Assembly (NCBI RefSeq): GCF_020907275.1
Contig: NZ_JAJJWI010000014.1
Span: 1 to 64,000, forward strand
Direction: 5' to 3'
DNA length: 64,000 bases
DNA from: Pontibacter silvestris
Lineage (GTDB): Bacteria; Bacteroidota; Bacteroidia; Cytophagales; Hymenobacteraceae
Part shown: positions 23,897 to 34,900 of the stretch, one piece after another
How the letters are laid out: each line of letters opens with the position of its first letter
Position numbering within the stretch: the first letter of the stretch is position 1
The notes under the pieces: generated by a model
The model's input: only the letters and a program-made list of their open reading frames with translations
What the model was told of the DNA's origin: nothing
Databases searched by the model: none
Position numbers and translations under genes: made by a program

Positions 23897-26401
23897 ATGT
23901 CTCAGCTGTATCGCCCAACTGTTGTTGTAGTCGGAAATGGAATGGTAGGGTATAAGTTTTGTGAGAAACTTATAGCAAAAGCATCTTCCTTTAATGTTGT
24001 TGTGTTTGGTGAAGAGCCTCGTCGTGCGTACGATAGGGTGCATTTAAGTGAGTACTTTAATGGTAAGTCTGCAGAAGACTTATCTATGTCTCATAAAGAC
24101 TGGTACCTGGACAATGGTGTCACATTACACTTAGGAGATACCATACAAGATATTAACACCAGCGAAAAAACAGTACATGCTTTAAGTGGTATTACACAGT
24201 CTTACGATTACCTGGTATTGGCAACAGGTTCGTCTCCTTTTGTGCCAAACATACCTGGTGTAGAAAAAAATGGCGTATTTGTGTACCGTACCATAGAAGA
24301 CCTGGAGCTGATAAAGGCATACGCTAAAAAAGCAAGAAAGGGAGCTGTGTTGGGAGGCGGCTTGCTCGGTCTGGAGGCGGCAAAAGCACTAATAGACCTG
24401 GGCGTAGAGGAAACACATGTAGTAGAGTTTGCTCCACGCCTGATGCCAAGGCAGATAGATTCAGCCGGAAGCAGAATGCTGCAGTCTAAGTTGGAGTTGC
24501 TGGGCTTGCAAATGCACTTACAAAAAACCACAAGCAATATAATAGGTGAAGATAAAGTAGAAGCTTTGCAGTTTGCTGATGAGACTTCACTTGAGGTTGA
24601 CATGCTGGTTATTTCAGCCGGAATTCGTCCGCGCGATGAATTGGCAAAACTGGCTGGCCTTGAAACAGGAACACGAGGTGGTATTGTCGTAAATGAGAAA
24701 ATGCAGACCAGTGATGAGAGCATATTTGCCATTGGTGAGTGTGCCTTATACGATGGAATGATCTATGGCCTTGTTGCCCCGGGGTACGAAATGGCTGAAG
24801 TAGTAGCCACTCATATTTGCGAGGGCGAGAGATCGTTTAGAGGCTATGATATGAGCACCAAGCTTAAACTGATTGGTGTAGATGTGGCAAGTTTTGGAGA
24901 TCCTTTTGTAGCCGAGCCAGATAGCCGAGCAATTGTTTTTGAAGACAAGCATAAAGGGGTTTATAAGCGTGTTAACATCAGTAACGATGGTAAATACCTG
25001 TTAGGTGGTATTCTTATCGGTGATGCCGATGCTTATAATATTCTGTTACAAACAGTAAACAACAAAATAGTGCTGCCGCCAAACCCCGAAGACCTTATAT
25101 TAGGTGCCAGAGGTGGAGAGGCCAGTACAAGTGCCGGTGTGATGGCATTGCCAGACGAGGCACTGATTTGCTCTTGTGAAGCTGTTACTAAAGGCGCCAT
25201 TTGTTCTGCCGTAGATGAACAGGGTGTTACTACCATAGAGGGAATGAAAAAATGCAACAAAGCCGGAACAGGTTGCGGTGGTTGTATTCCTCTTGTAAAA
25301 GACCTGATTACAGATACTCTAAAAGCAAATGGTACTTACATAAAGAACACCATTTGCGAACATTTCGATTATTCTCGCCAGGAACTATTTGACCTGCTCA
25401 AAATAAACAATGTTAAAACTTACGACGAAGCACTGGGCCTTTTTGGTAAAGGCGATGGCTGTGAGTTATGTAAACCACCTGTAGCCAGTATACTGGCCAG
25501 CCTGTGGAACGATGTAATTGTGAAGCAGCAGCCGATACAGGATAGTAATGATAAGTACTTGGCTAACATTCAGAAAGGAGGAACCTATTCCGTTGTTCCA
25601 CGAATTCCTGGTGGTGAGATTACTCCTGATAAACTGATTGTGATCGGGCAGGTAGCTAAAAAGTACGGCTTGTACACTAAAATTACCGGAGGTCAGCGCA
25701 TTGATATGTTCGGTGCTCACTTAAGTGACCTGCCGGATATTTGGGAGGAACTGATAGATGCAGGCTTTGAAAGTGGTCATGCTTACGGAAAATCACTTCG
25801 AACAGTAAAGAGCTGTGTAGGCAGTACCTGGTGTCGTTATGGTTTGCATGATAGTGTTTCTTTTGCCATTGAGGTGGAAGAACGTTATAAAGGCCTTCGC
25901 TCTCCTCATAAATTAAAAGGTGGTGTAAGTGGTTGTGTGCGCGAATGTGCAGAAGCACAGGCCAAAGACTTTGGCATCATAGCTACAGAAAAAGGTTGGA
26001 ACCTGTTTGTGTGCGGTAATGGTGGATCCAAACCACAGCACGCCCAACTGCTGGCATCTGATATTGATAAAGAGACTTGTATAAAGTTTCTCGATAGATT
26101 CCTGATGTTCTATATCCGTACTGCCGATGCCTTAACCCGTACCGCCACCTGGTTGAATAAAATGGAAGGAGGCATGAGTTACCTGAAGAACGTGATTATC
26201 AACGATAGCTTAGGCATTAATGACCAGTTGGAGGCAGAAATGCAGGAACTGGTTGGTAAGTACAGTTGCGAGTGGAAAGAAGTGGTACAAAACCCAGACC
26301 TAAGAAAGCGATTTGCACACTTTGTGAACGCTCCAAAAGAAAAAGACCCGACAGTGCAGTTCAACACCATGAGAGAGCAGATAGTGGCGAAGGAGTGGTA
26401 A
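23897..26401 (+). CDS. nirB: NAD(P)H-dependent assimilatory nitrite reductase, large subunit
   Basis: Reduces nitrite to ammonium with six electrons from NAD(P)H. The 834-residue protein has the full NirB plan: FAD/NAD-binding oxidoreductase (about 1-400, VVGNGMVGYKF at the start and GGGLLGLEAA at the NAD site), a BFD-like [2Fe-2S] domain (CSCEAVTKGAIC ... CGGC, about 427-465), and a siroheme/[4Fe-4S] domain from about 540. The four siroheme-cluster ligands are Cys640 and Cys646 (CVGSTWC) and Cys680 and Cys684 (CVREC). It is followed 65 bp later by nirD. cobA, divergent to it, makes the siroheme precursor. Confidence 0.97.
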   Translation: MSQLYRPTVVVVGNGMVGYKFCEKLIAKASSFNVVVFGEEPRRAYDRVHLSEYFNGKSAEDLSMSHKDWYLDNGVTLHLGDTIQDINTSEKTVHALSGITQSYDYLVLATGSSPFVPNIPGVEKNGVFVYRTIEDLELIKAYAKKARKGAVLGGGLLGLEAAKALIDLGVEETHVVEFAPRLMPRQIDSAGSRMLQSKLELLGLQMHLQKTTSNIIGEDKVEALQFADETSLEVDMLVISAGIRPRDELAKLAGLETGTRGGIVVNEKMQTSDESIFAIGECALYDGMIYGLVAPGYEMAEVVATHICEGERSFRGYDMSTKLKLIGVDVASFGDPFVAEPDSRAIVFEDKHKGVYKRVNISNDGKYLLGGILIGDADAYNILLQTVNNKIVLPPNPEDLILGARGGEASTSAGVMALPDEALICSCEAVTKGAICSAVDEQGVTTIEGMKKCNKAGTGCGGCIPLVKDLITDTLKANGTYIKNTICEHFDYSRQELFDLLKINNVKTYDEALGLFGKGDGCELCKPPVASILASLWNDVIVKQQPIQDSNDKYLANIQKGGTYSVVPRIPGGEITPDKLIVIGQVAKKYGLYTKITGGQRIDMFGAHLSDLPDIWEELIDAGFESGHAYGKSLRTVKSCVGSTWCRYGLHDSVSFAIEVEERYKGLRSPHKLKGGVSGCVRECAEAQAKDFGIIATEKGWNLFVCGNGGSKPQHAQLLASDIDKETCIKFLDRFLMFYIRTADALTRTATWLNKMEGGMSYLKNVIINDSLGINDQLEAEMQELVGKYSCEWKEVVQNPDLRKRFAHFVNAPKEKDPTVQFNTMREQIVAKEW

Positions 26402-26466
26402 CAGGTAAACGGGCAGTCAAAAGATTCAAAAGAGATTTCAATAACTTATAAATAACTCAAAAGATC

Positions 26467-26823
26467 ATGGAACTAGAGATAGCTACAGCAGTTGAGTGGG
26501 TTTTAGTTTGTAAAACAGATGATGTGCCGCATGATGGTGGTGCATGTGTAAAGTATAACGATGAGCAGATTGCCGTCTTTAACTTTGCCCGCCGTGGAGA
26601 GTGGTATGCCACACAGAACCTGTGCCCGCACAAACAGCAGATGGTATTGTCGCGTGGCATGATTGGTAGTACAGGAGAAGCATGTGAGCCTAAGGTAGCG
26701 TGTCCGTTCCACAAAAAAACATTCTCACTTCTCTCAGGGGAGTGCCTTTCAGGAGATGAATATCAGATAAAAACTTACCCTGTTAAGGTTGTAGGCGATG
26801 ATGTGTATATCGGTTTGGAGTAA
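26467..26823 (+). CDS. nirD: Nitrite reductase small subunit (Rieske-type)
   Basis: Small partner of NirB, 118 residues, with a Rieske-like fold. The cluster-binding motifs are intact: CPHKQQMVL (Cys-x-His) and CPFHKKTFSLLSGECL (Cys-x2-His). NirD of many bacteria lacks a complete Rieske site, whereas this one has both Cys/His pairs and may hold a [2Fe-2S] cluster. It lies between nirB and the Moco genes on the same strand. Confidence 0.93.
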   Translation: MELEIATAVEWVLVCKTDDVPHDGGACVKYNDEQIAVFNFARRGEWYATQNLCPHKQQMVLSRGMIGSTGEACEPKVACPFHKKTFSLLSGECLSGDEYQIKTYPVKVVGDDVYIGLE

Positions 26824-26892
26824 TGAACAAAAATGATTCTGCTATCTTTAGAGAACAGAATCGTTTTAACATTATTACAAACCATAAGATAC

Positions 26893-27843
26893 ATGCGTGA
26901 TATAACCCATAAGCAAATTACCCTTCGCACAGCCAGAGCTATAGGAGTGGTTTTTTGCTCTCCGGAAACAATTGAAACTATTAAAAGTGATGAGCTTCCG
27001 AAAGGAAACTTATTTGATGTAGCCAGAGCCGCTGGCTTCTTAGGTGCTAAAGCTACACCGCAGTTGCTCCCGCACTGCCACCCGGTTGGCATCGACGGTA
27101 TGCAGATAACTTTTGAGTTCTTGCAAAAAGCGCTGCACGAAGAGCTATTCAGCGAAGCCGTTTTCGAAAGGCAGGGAATCGTGATTACCGGAGAGGCAAA
27201 ATCTATAGGCCGGACAGGTATAGAAATGGAAATGCTAACGGCAGTGTCTGTTGCTGCGCTTGAAATTTATGATATGCTGAAGCCAGTTGATAAACAGTTG
27301 GAGATCGGCCATATCAGGCTATTAGAGAAAAGAGGCGGTAAAAGTGACCGCAACAGATTTTTTGCTACGCCACCTACCTGTGCTGTACTGGTTTGTTCCG
27401 ACTCAACGGCTGAAGGTACGCGTCAGGATAAAAGTGGTGTACTGATAAAGCAGATGCTGGAGGATGTGAATGCTAATGTGAAACACTATGCCATTCTGCC
27501 AGACAATAAAGAGCAGATTCAGCAGCAGATAAAAGCGTGGGTAACGGAAGATGTTCACTTTATTTTCACGACGGGAGGTACAGGACTTGGACCGCGCGAC
27601 AATACAGTTAGCGCGGTAGAGGGAATAATAGAACGGGAGGCCGAAGGTATTGCTGAAGCAATGCGTGCCCACGGGCAGATGCGCACTCCTTTAGCGATGA
27701 TGAGCCGTGGCGTAGCAGGCGCTATTGCCAATACATTAGTTATTACCTTGCCCGGAAGCTCTAATGGAGCAAAAGAATCTTTGGAAGCAATCTTGCCAGC
27801 TGTGTTTCATGCAAGAAAAATGATGAAAGGGGGAGGACATTAG
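26893..27843 (+). CDS. moaCB: Fused molybdenum cofactor enzymes MoaC + MoaB/MogA
   Basis: A natural fusion of two Moco enzymes, 316 residues from ATG 26893 (MRDITHKQ; the upstream 20 codons of the open frame do not fit the family). Residues 1-150 are MoaC, which forms cyclic pyranopterin monophosphate; LLPHCHPVGID and TGIEMEMLTAVSVAALEIYDM are its signatures. Residues 158-316 are a MoaB/MogA-type molybdopterin adenylyltransferase, with VLVCSDSTAEG, FTTGGTGLGPRD and LPGSSNGAKESLEAILPA. The same fusion is known in other Bacteroidota. It is followed directly by moeA (1 bp between stop and start). Confidence 0.94.
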   Translation: MRDITHKQITLRTARAIGVVFCSPETIETIKSDELPKGNLFDVARAAGFLGAKATPQLLPHCHPVGIDGMQITFEFLQKALHEELFSEAVFERQGIVITGEAKSIGRTGIEMEMLTAVSVAALEIYDMLKPVDKQLEIGHIRLLEKRGGKSDRNRFFATPPTCAVLVCSDSTAEGTRQDKSGVLIKQMLEDVNANVKHYAILPDNKEQIQQQIKAWVTEDVHFIFTTGGTGLGPRDNTVSAVEGIIEREAEGIAEAMRAHGQMRTPLAMMSRGVAGAIANTLVITLPGSSNGAKESLEAILPAVFHARKMMKGGGH

Positions 27844-27844
27844 A

Positions 27845-29068
27845 ATGGCCGTACCTTTCAAAAATCCAATGATCACTTACCAGAAAGCACAAGACATCAT
27901 AAGGGCATTGGCAAAGTCGTTCGGGCATGAAGAAGTTGCTTTAGATGATGCCTTGGGAAGGGTGCTGACAGAAGCTGTAGGTGCTGACCGAGATTATCCT
28001 CCTTTTAACCGTGCCGCTATGGATGGCTATGCCTTTCATAGCAGAGACTGGGAAAAAGGCTTAAGAGACTTTATTGTGCAGGAGGTAATTTATGCAGGAC
28101 AATCTTTTACGGATAACCTGAAGCCGGGTGCTTGCTATAAAATAATGACGGGAGCTGCAGTACCTCCTTCGGCTAATGCTATCATCCGGAGAGAAGATGC
28201 ACAGGAAGAGCAGGGGCGTGTAAGGCTTATAGCTGATGCAGTAAAACCTTACATGAACATTGCCAGGAAGGGAGAAGACATCAGAAAAAGCGAGGTAATC
28301 ATTCCTGCGCAAACGCTCTGCAACGCTTCTGTTACTAGTTCGCTGGCAGCAGTAGGAAAGCATAAGCTTTTGGTTGAAAAGCTGCCTAAGCTGGCCCTGT
28401 TTACCACAGGAGATGAGGTAATGCCGATAGATGCCCCTGTTTCAGAAATACAGATAAGGAACAGTAATCAGCATCTTTTAAAAGGGTTGTTAAATAAATG
28501 GCACATAAAGCCCAGCTTATGCAAGCACATTCCAGATACAAAAAATGATCTGACAGAAACCTTGCGGCAGGCAATGAATCTTGATATGATCGTGATGTGC
28601 GGAGGAGTATCTGCCGGAGATGCGGATTATGTGCCGCAGGTACTGGAAGAGCTGGGCGTTGAAAAGCTGTTTCACAAGGTAGCCATAAAGCCAGGAAAGC
28701 CAGTTTTTTGTGGGAAGCTTCCGGGTGGAGGAATTGTTTTTGCCTTACCTGGTAATCCCTTCTCATGCTTGGTTGCCTTTACTCTATTTATTGAAACATA
28801 CTTCTACTACTGTTTTGGTTTACAGAACCAACCAGTGTACCACTTTCCGATACTGAAAACTCGTGGCAAAAAACATAAACTAACAGAGTTTTTTGCAGCC
28901 CGAATAAACCAGGGAACGCCTGGGGTAACGCCTATTTCTGTAAATGGCTCCGGCGATATACGCGCTGGTTTAGCAGCTCATGGGCTAGGTGTTCATCCGC
29001 ATGACCAGGAAGAGCTAGAGCAGAACACAAATATACAGTTCATTCCATTTATGAATTCATTGATATAA
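27845..29068 (+). CDS. moeA: Molybdopterin molybdenumtransferase MoeA
   Basis: Inserts molybdate into adenylylated molybdopterin. The 407-residue protein has YPPFNRAAMDGYAFH near residue 45, the GDEV motif (FTTGDEVMPID), CGGVSAGDADYVP, and ALPGNPFSCLVAF, followed by a C-terminal beta domain (MoeA domain IV). The start ATG lies 1 bp after the moaCB stop codon; ATG 27869 is a possible later start. Together with moaCB, moaA, moaD, moaE and mobA it supplies the bis-MGD cofactor for the nitrate reductase encoded 3 kb downstream. Confidence 0.95.
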   Translation: MAVPFKNPMITYQKAQDIIRALAKSFGHEEVALDDALGRVLTEAVGADRDYPPFNRAAMDGYAFHSRDWEKGLRDFIVQEVIYAGQSFTDNLKPGACYKIMTGAAVPPSANAIIRREDAQEEQGRVRLIADAVKPYMNIARKGEDIRKSEVIIPAQTLCNASVTSSLAAVGKHKLLVEKLPKLALFTTGDEVMPIDAPVSEIQIRNSNQHLLKGLLNKWHIKPSLCKHIPDTKNDLTETLRQAMNLDMIVMCGGVSAGDADYVPQVLEELGVEKLFHKVAIKPGKPVFCGKLPGGGIVFALPGNPFSCLVAFTLFIETYFYYCFGLQNQPVYHFPILKTRGKKHKLTEFFAARINQGTPGVTPISVNGSGDIRAGLAAHGLGVHPHDQEELEQNTNIQFIPFMNSLI

Positions 29069-29119
29069 TAGAGCTAAAACTATAGAATAAACTTTTAATC
29101 GTCTGGTTGATTTTGAACT

Positions 29120-30409
29120 ATGAGAGGCACTTCTTTCCGTATAGTGCTGCTTTTGGCAGGTTTGGTGTTGATGGTTTCTAAAACGGCTTTCGGGCAGTTT
29201 GCACTATCGGCAGAAGTGCGCCCTCGGGCAGAACTAAGAGACGGTTTTAAATCTGTAAGACAGGAGGGAAGTTCAGCTGCATTCTTTATAGAACAACGCT
29301 CCCGCCTGAATGCAGATTATCAGAAAGACAAGCTTCGTATGCGCCTGTCGTTGCAGGATGTACGGATTTGGGGTGCTACAAATCAGGTTTATAAGACAGA
29401 CCCAAGCTTGTTTAATGTGTACGAAGCCTATGGCGAGTACCTATTTACGCCTCAGCTATCAATTAGAGTGGGACGCCAGGAGCTTAACTACGACAATGCC
29501 CGTTTTCTGGGCAATCTGGACTGGGCGCAGCAAGGTCGCAGCCATGATGCCTTTCGCCTGATGTACGCCGATAGCACAGGCATCGCGGTGCACGTTGGAG
29601 CAGCCTTCAATCAAAATATAGCTTTAGAGCCAACCAAACTGGAAGGCACTTTTTATGGAGGAATAGATAATTATAAAATCATGCAGTACGTCTGGTTGCA
29701 CAAAGACATAGGAACTGCTAAATTTTCAGGCTTATTCTTTAACGATGGCCGCCAGCGAGACTCAGATTCTACAGTATTTTTCCGGCAGACGTATGGCATA
29801 CTGGCAGAGCAAAACCTGGGAGCAGTAAGGTTAGGTGGTGAATTTTATTTTCAGGGAGGTAAGGACCCGGCAGGCAGAACAGTTCGTGCTTATCTGGCGG
29901 CTTTAAATGCTACTTATGTAACAAAGCTTACACCCCTGACTTTAGGAGTAGATTATCTTTCAGGTTCTGATGCCTTTGACACGCATAACAAAGCCTTTAC
30001 ACCCTTATATGGCACCAACCACGGCTTCTACGGCTTTATGGACTACTTCTATGTAGGCAACAACCATGGGCAAGGTGGCCAAACAGCCGGGCTGGTTGAT
30101 GTCTATTTCAAGACCAATTTCAAGCTTAGCGATAAGGGTTCGCTATTGGCGCACCTGCACCATTTTGAGTCTCCCTCAACTGTTTATGCTTTACAAGAAG
30201 GGAATAATAAATTACCGTCTCGCCTCGGAGAAGAGGTGGACCTGATGTACAACTTGAATGTAAGTACTGATTTCAATCTAAAAGTTGGTTACTCCCAACT
30301 ATACGCTACCGAATCTATGGATGCGCTGAAAGGCAGGTCTGGTAAAACTTTTAACCAGTGGGCATGGCTCATGCTAACCTTTAAGCCAACCTTATTTAAA
30401 GCAATGTAA
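29120..30409 (+). CDS. Outer-membrane porin, alginate-export-like (likely nitrate entry)
   Basis: A 429-residue outer-membrane beta-barrel protein with an N-terminal signal peptide (about residues 1-25, ending near KTAFGQ). The body has alternating polar/aromatic strands and the segments LRVGRQEL-like (IRVGRQELNYDNARFLG) and GVDYLSGSD that are typical of the alginate_exp porin family. It ends in an aromatic-rich strand (FNQWAWLMLTFKPTL). By position between moeA and the nitrate/nitrite transporter, it probably lets nitrate or nitrite across the outer membrane; that role is inferred, as the family is named for a different substrate. Confidence 0.82.
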   Translation: MRGTSFRIVLLLAGLVLMVSKTAFGQFALSAEVRPRAELRDGFKSVRQEGSSAAFFIEQRSRLNADYQKDKLRMRLSLQDVRIWGATNQVYKTDPSLFNVYEAYGEYLFTPQLSIRVGRQELNYDNARFLGNLDWAQQGRSHDAFRLMYADSTGIAVHVGAAFNQNIALEPTKLEGTFYGGIDNYKIMQYVWLHKDIGTAKFSGLFFNDGRQRDSDSTVFFRQTYGILAEQNLGAVRLGGEFYFQGGKDPAGRTVRAYLAALNATYVTKLTPLTLGVDYLSGSDAFDTHNKAFTPLYGTNHGFYGFMDYFYVGNNHGQGGQTAGLVDVYFKTNFKLSDKGSLLAHLHHFESPSTVYALQEGNNKLPSRLGEEVDLMYNLNVSTDFNLKVGYSQLYATESMDALKGRSGKTFNQWAWLMLTFKPTLFKAM

Positions 30410-30524
30410 TCATAAGCTTCGGCTTATGTACATATTCCCTTACAGAACAATGTTGTTGCCTTACGGCAAGGGCAGAGAGATAATCTTATACCTTAATTTA
30501 TTACTTGTAAAACTCAGACTAATT

Positions 30525-31907
30525 ATGAAAGCATCAGCAGGAAAAGCAACTTCTATTAACCTGTTCAGCCTGAAAACAGTTCAGATGCGCACTTTCCACC
30601 TCTCGTGGTTAGCGTTTTTCTTGTGCTTCTTTGGGTGGTTTGGCATTGCGCCCTTAATGGCAGTTGTACGTGAAGAACTGAATCTTACAAAAGACCAGAT
30701 AGGGAACATTATTATTTCTTCTGTTGCGATCACTATTATTGCCAGGTTGGCTATTGGTTGGTTATGTGATAAGATTGGGCCACGCATTGCTTACACTTAC
30801 CTGCTGGTACTGGGAGCACTGCCTGTCATTCTGATCGGGTTTAGTAACAGCTATGAGTCTTTCCTGATTTTCCGTTTAGCAATAGGTGTTATCGGAGCAT
30901 CTTTCGTGGTCACACAATACCACACTACTATTATGTTTGCTCCTAATGTAGTAGGTACTGCCAACGCTACCACAGCCGGGTGGGGTAACCTGGGAGGAGG
31001 TGTTACACAAATGGTGATGCCACTGATTTTTGCAGGTTTTGTAGGTTTAGGCTTTGTAGAAGCGCAAGCTTGGCGTTATGCTATGGTAGTACCTGGTATT
31101 GCTATGATCATATGCGGCATTCTGTACTATAGCTGCACCAAAGACTCTCCGGCAGGTAACCTCTCTGAACTATCTGATGTTGCTATTGCTAAGAAGAAAA
31201 AAGACACAGTTCCTTTCTGGAAAGCTGCTGCTGATTACCGCGTGTGGGTGCTGTTCGTGTTGTACGGTGCCTGCTTTGGTATAGAGTTAACAATCAATAA
31301 TATTGCTGCTATTTATTACCACGACTACTTTAACCTTAGCCTGAAAACTGCAGGTTTGATAGCCGGCTTATTTGGCTTGATGAACATTTTTGCCCGTACG
31401 CTTGGAGGTTTATTCGGAGATAAAGCAGGTATAAAATGGGGGCTTTCCGGAAGGGTTTGGTTTCTCGGAGGAGTTATTCTACTAGAGGGGCTAGCCTTAG
31501 TTGCTTTCTCACAGATGACTGTACTGCCAATCTCGATTATGGTAATGGTAGTATTCAGCCTGTTTACGCAAATGTCAGAAGGGGCTACATTTTCTGTGGT
31601 TCCTTTCATCAATAAGAAAGCCATGGGTGCTGTGTCGGGTATAGTAGGAGCTGGTGGTAATGCCGGTGCCGTAGCTGCCGGTTTCTTATTTAAAGTAGAT
31701 AACCTGTCTTACCCGGAAGCATTATTTATTATCGGGTTAGTGGTAGCGGGTACTTCTGTGTTGGTGTCATTCATAAAGTTCTCACCTGAAATGGAAAGAG
31801 AAGCCCGAGCAGAAATGGATTCACTGTTAGCTGAAAAAGAAGTTTCTGAAAAAAGCCCACGAAAGGAGCCTGCTCCCGCCTTCAAGACAGCTCCAGCAGT
31901 AAACTAA
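30525..31907 (+). CDS. narK: Nitrate/nitrite transporter, MFS NarK family
   Basis: A 460-residue major-facilitator permease from ATG 30525 (MKASAGKATSINLF); the upstream 33 codons of the open frame look like untranslated leader. About twelve hydrophobic segments are visible. The first holds FFLCFFGWFGIAPLM, and the family's nitrate signature is present twice in altered form, GWGNLGGGVTQM (about 180) and AGGNAGAVAAGF (about 405). NarK proteins take nitrate in or exchange it for nitrite across the inner membrane. It precedes the nitrate reductase gene by 75 bp. Confidence 0.93.
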   Translation: MKASAGKATSINLFSLKTVQMRTFHLSWLAFFLCFFGWFGIAPLMAVVREELNLTKDQIGNIIISSVAITIIARLAIGWLCDKIGPRIAYTYLLVLGALPVILIGFSNSYESFLIFRLAIGVIGASFVVTQYHTTIMFAPNVVGTANATTAGWGNLGGGVTQMVMPLIFAGFVGLGFVEAQAWRYAMVVPGIAMIICGILYYSCTKDSPAGNLSELSDVAIAKKKKDTVPFWKAAADYRVWVLFVLYGACFGIELTINNIAAIYYHDYFNLSLKTAGLIAGLFGLMNIFARTLGGLFGDKAGIKWGLSGRVWFLGGVILLEGLALVAFSQMTVLPISIMVMVVFSLFTQMSEGATFSVVPFINKKAMGAVSGIVGAGGNAGAVAAGFLFKVDNLSYPEALFIIGLVVAGTSVLVSFIKFSPEMEREARAEMDSLLAEKEVSEKSPRKEPAPAFKTAPAVN

Positions 31908-31921
31908 TGATGTAGTGCTAA

Positions 31922-31955
31922 AGATTAAGATTAGGCCCGGCGATGAGCTTAATCT
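31922..31955 (+). other. Small hairpin between narK and nitrate reductase
   Basis: AGATTAAG (31922-31929) and CTTAATCT (31948-31955) are exact reverse complements, with an 18-nt GC-rich loop between them. There is no T-run, so I read it as a possible processing or stability element rather than a terminator. Confidence 0.3.
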
Positions 31956-31982
31956 CTTATTTAACCAAGATTATTAAACCAA

Positions 31983-34900
31983 ATGTCTGTAAACAAACCA
32001 AATAATACTTTTGCCAGCACCTGTTGCTATTGTGGTGTAGGTTGTGGGGTAGTCGTTACAAAAGAGAAAAATGGTGCCGTTACAGTAGAGGGTGATAAAG
32101 ATTATCCTGTAAATAAAGGCATGCTATGCAGCAAGGGCATTAACCTGCAGTACACGGTAAACGATAAAAGTGACCGCCTGTTTTACCCACAGATGCGGTA
32201 TAACAAAAATATGCCGATGCAGCGGGTTGGTTGGGACGAAGCGCTGCAGCGTACAGCGGCTGTCTTTAAAACTTTTATAGAGAAATACGGGCCGGAGTCA
32301 GTAGCGTTTTACGCTTCAGGCCAGTGTCTTACTGAGGAGTATTATGTTATTAATAAGCTGATAAAAGGCTTTATTGGCAGTAATAATATCGACACAAACT
32401 CCAGGTTATGTATGAGTAGTGCGGTGGCAGGTTATAAAATGGCCTTGGGAGAAGATAGTGTTCCTATTTGTTACGATGACATTGAACTGGCAGACTGTTT
32501 TTTTGTAACCGGGGCTAATCCTGCCTGGTGCCATCCTATTCTGTGGAGGCGGGTAGAGGCGCATAAAGCGGCTCATCCGGAGGTTAAAATTGTTGTAGTA
32601 GACCCTCGTGCCACAGACTCCTGCGCCAGTGCTGACCTGCATTTGCAGATTAAACCGGGTACTGATGTGGTGCTTAATCATGCCATTGGTCGCCTGCTGA
32701 TCGAGAATGGAGATATTGACCTTGATTTTATTCAGAACCACTCCGAAGGATTTGAGAAGTACAAAGAAGCTGTGCTGGAGCGTGCCTTGTCTGAGGCGGC
32801 GCAAATTTGTGGCTTAAGAGAAGAGGACATCCAACTGGCGGCGCAGTACATTGGTAATGCAAAGGGCTTTATTTCTATGTGGACGATGGGCCTGAACCAA
32901 AGTGCTGTTGGTGTCGATAAAAACCTAAGCCTGATTAATCTTAGTCTTATTACGGGCCACATTGGCAAGCCCGGTTCCGGGCCTTTCTCCCTTACAGGGC
33001 AACCGAATGCCATGGGAGGGAGAGAAGTAGGTGGCTTGTCTAACCTGTTAGCCGCACATCGAAACCTGAATAACCCTGTGCATCGGCAAGAGGTGCAGCA
33101 GTTTTGGGGTGGAACGACCATCTCTGAAAAGCCAGGGTTAACAGCTACCGAAATGTTTGAAGCCCTGGCAGACGGTCGCTTAAAAGCTATCTGGATTTTG
33201 TGCTCTAACCCGCTGACCAGTTTGCCGAATGCGCGCCTAGCAGAAGAGGGGCTGAAGAAGGCGAAGTTTGTAGTGGTGCAGGAGATCAGCAGCAAACCGG
33301 AAACTCTGAAGTATGCTGACGTAATTCTGCCAGCTGCTGCCTGGACCGAAAAGGAAGGAACAATGACCAACTCAGAACGGCGTATCAGTTACTTGAGTAA
33401 AGTATCGGAGCCACCCGGAGAGGCCTTGCCTGATGCAGAAATTATTTGCCGTTTTGCCCAAAAAATGGGCTATCAAGGGTTCGACTACACAAGGTCTGCT
33501 GACATTTACCTGGAGCATGCACGCTTAACGGCAGGCACCAACATTGATATTTCAGGGCTTAGTTATGAGGTGCTGAAAGAGAAAAGATCAGTGCAGTGGC
33601 CTTACAAAGCTAACAAAAATGTAGAGGGTCCTTCCAGATTATTTGAAGATAAGGTGTTTTACACGCCGTCTACCAAGGCTGTTATTCACCCTGTTCCTGT
33701 TGCCTTCAGAAGTGAGCGAACAGATGAAGACTTCCCGCTTATACTTACCACAGGCCGTATCCGTGACCAGTGGCACACGATGAGCAAAACAGGGAAGGTA
33801 AACAAACTTAAAAAACATATCTCACAGGCCTTCCTGGAAATAAACCCTGCCGATGCGGAGCATTTGCAAATTGCCGAAGATGATTTGGTAGTAGTAAACT
33901 CAAGGAGGGGAGAGGTTCGTGTAAAAGCAAAGCTTTCAGCCAGTATAAAACAGGGAGTCGTGTTCCTGCCGATGCATTGGGGTAAAATATTGGGCAGCGA
34001 CCTGAATAGAGCCAACAATGTAACCAGCCATGTACTGGATCCTACCTCTAAAGAACCAGACTTTAAGTACTGTGCCGTAAATGTGCAGAAATATAAGAAG
34101 CCGTTCCAACGCATTGTAATTATTGGTGCAGGAGCAGGTGCTTATGGCTTTGTGAAGTCATATAGAGAACTGAACCAAGACGATGAGATAACCATCTTCA
34201 GTAAAGAAGATTTCCCTTTCTATAACCGTGTGATGCTGCCGGATTATATTAGCGGGCAGCAAGAGTGGGAGCAGTTGGTAAAGATGAAGGACTCGGAAGA
34301 GCCGGAATATAATATTCGTTTGCTGAGAGGCATAAGTGTAGAGAAGGTAGACCGGGAAAATAAGTTCGTTGTTGACTCCAGGGGCGATAAAACCGAGTAC
34401 GATGTCCTGCTTATGGCTACAGGAAGCCGTGCCGCAGTACCTAAGAATGTGCCGGCTTTGCCAGGTATCTTTACCATGCGCAGCCGTACTGATGCCGACA
34501 ATTTTAAAAAGCATTTACCGAAAGAATCTCATGTAGTGATAGTAGGAGGAGGTTTGCTGGGTCTTGAAATGGCTGCTTCTTTAAGAGAGATAGGTACAAA
34601 AGTTACCATCATTCAACGCATTTCCCGCTTTCTTGACCGGCAGTTGGACCCACTTGGGAGTGAACTTCTACGGGAGGAAATGGAGGATCAGGGCTGTGAC
34701 CTTTATTTTAACGATGAGGTTCAGCTTTATTATGGCCGGTCTGAGTTAACAGGTGTAGGTTTGAAGAGTGGCCGTAGAATTGATTGCGATGCCATGATTA
34801 TTGCCATTGGTACGGTGCCTAACCTGGAACTGGCAAGAGACTGTGGCCTGGATTGCAAACGTGGGGTACTGGTAAACGAAAGACTGCAGACAAGTGACCC

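Noticed and set aside
32732..33370. Minus-strand 212-codon frame inside the nitrate reductase gene
   Set aside because: It is the shadow of the molybdopterin domain and has no family features of its own.
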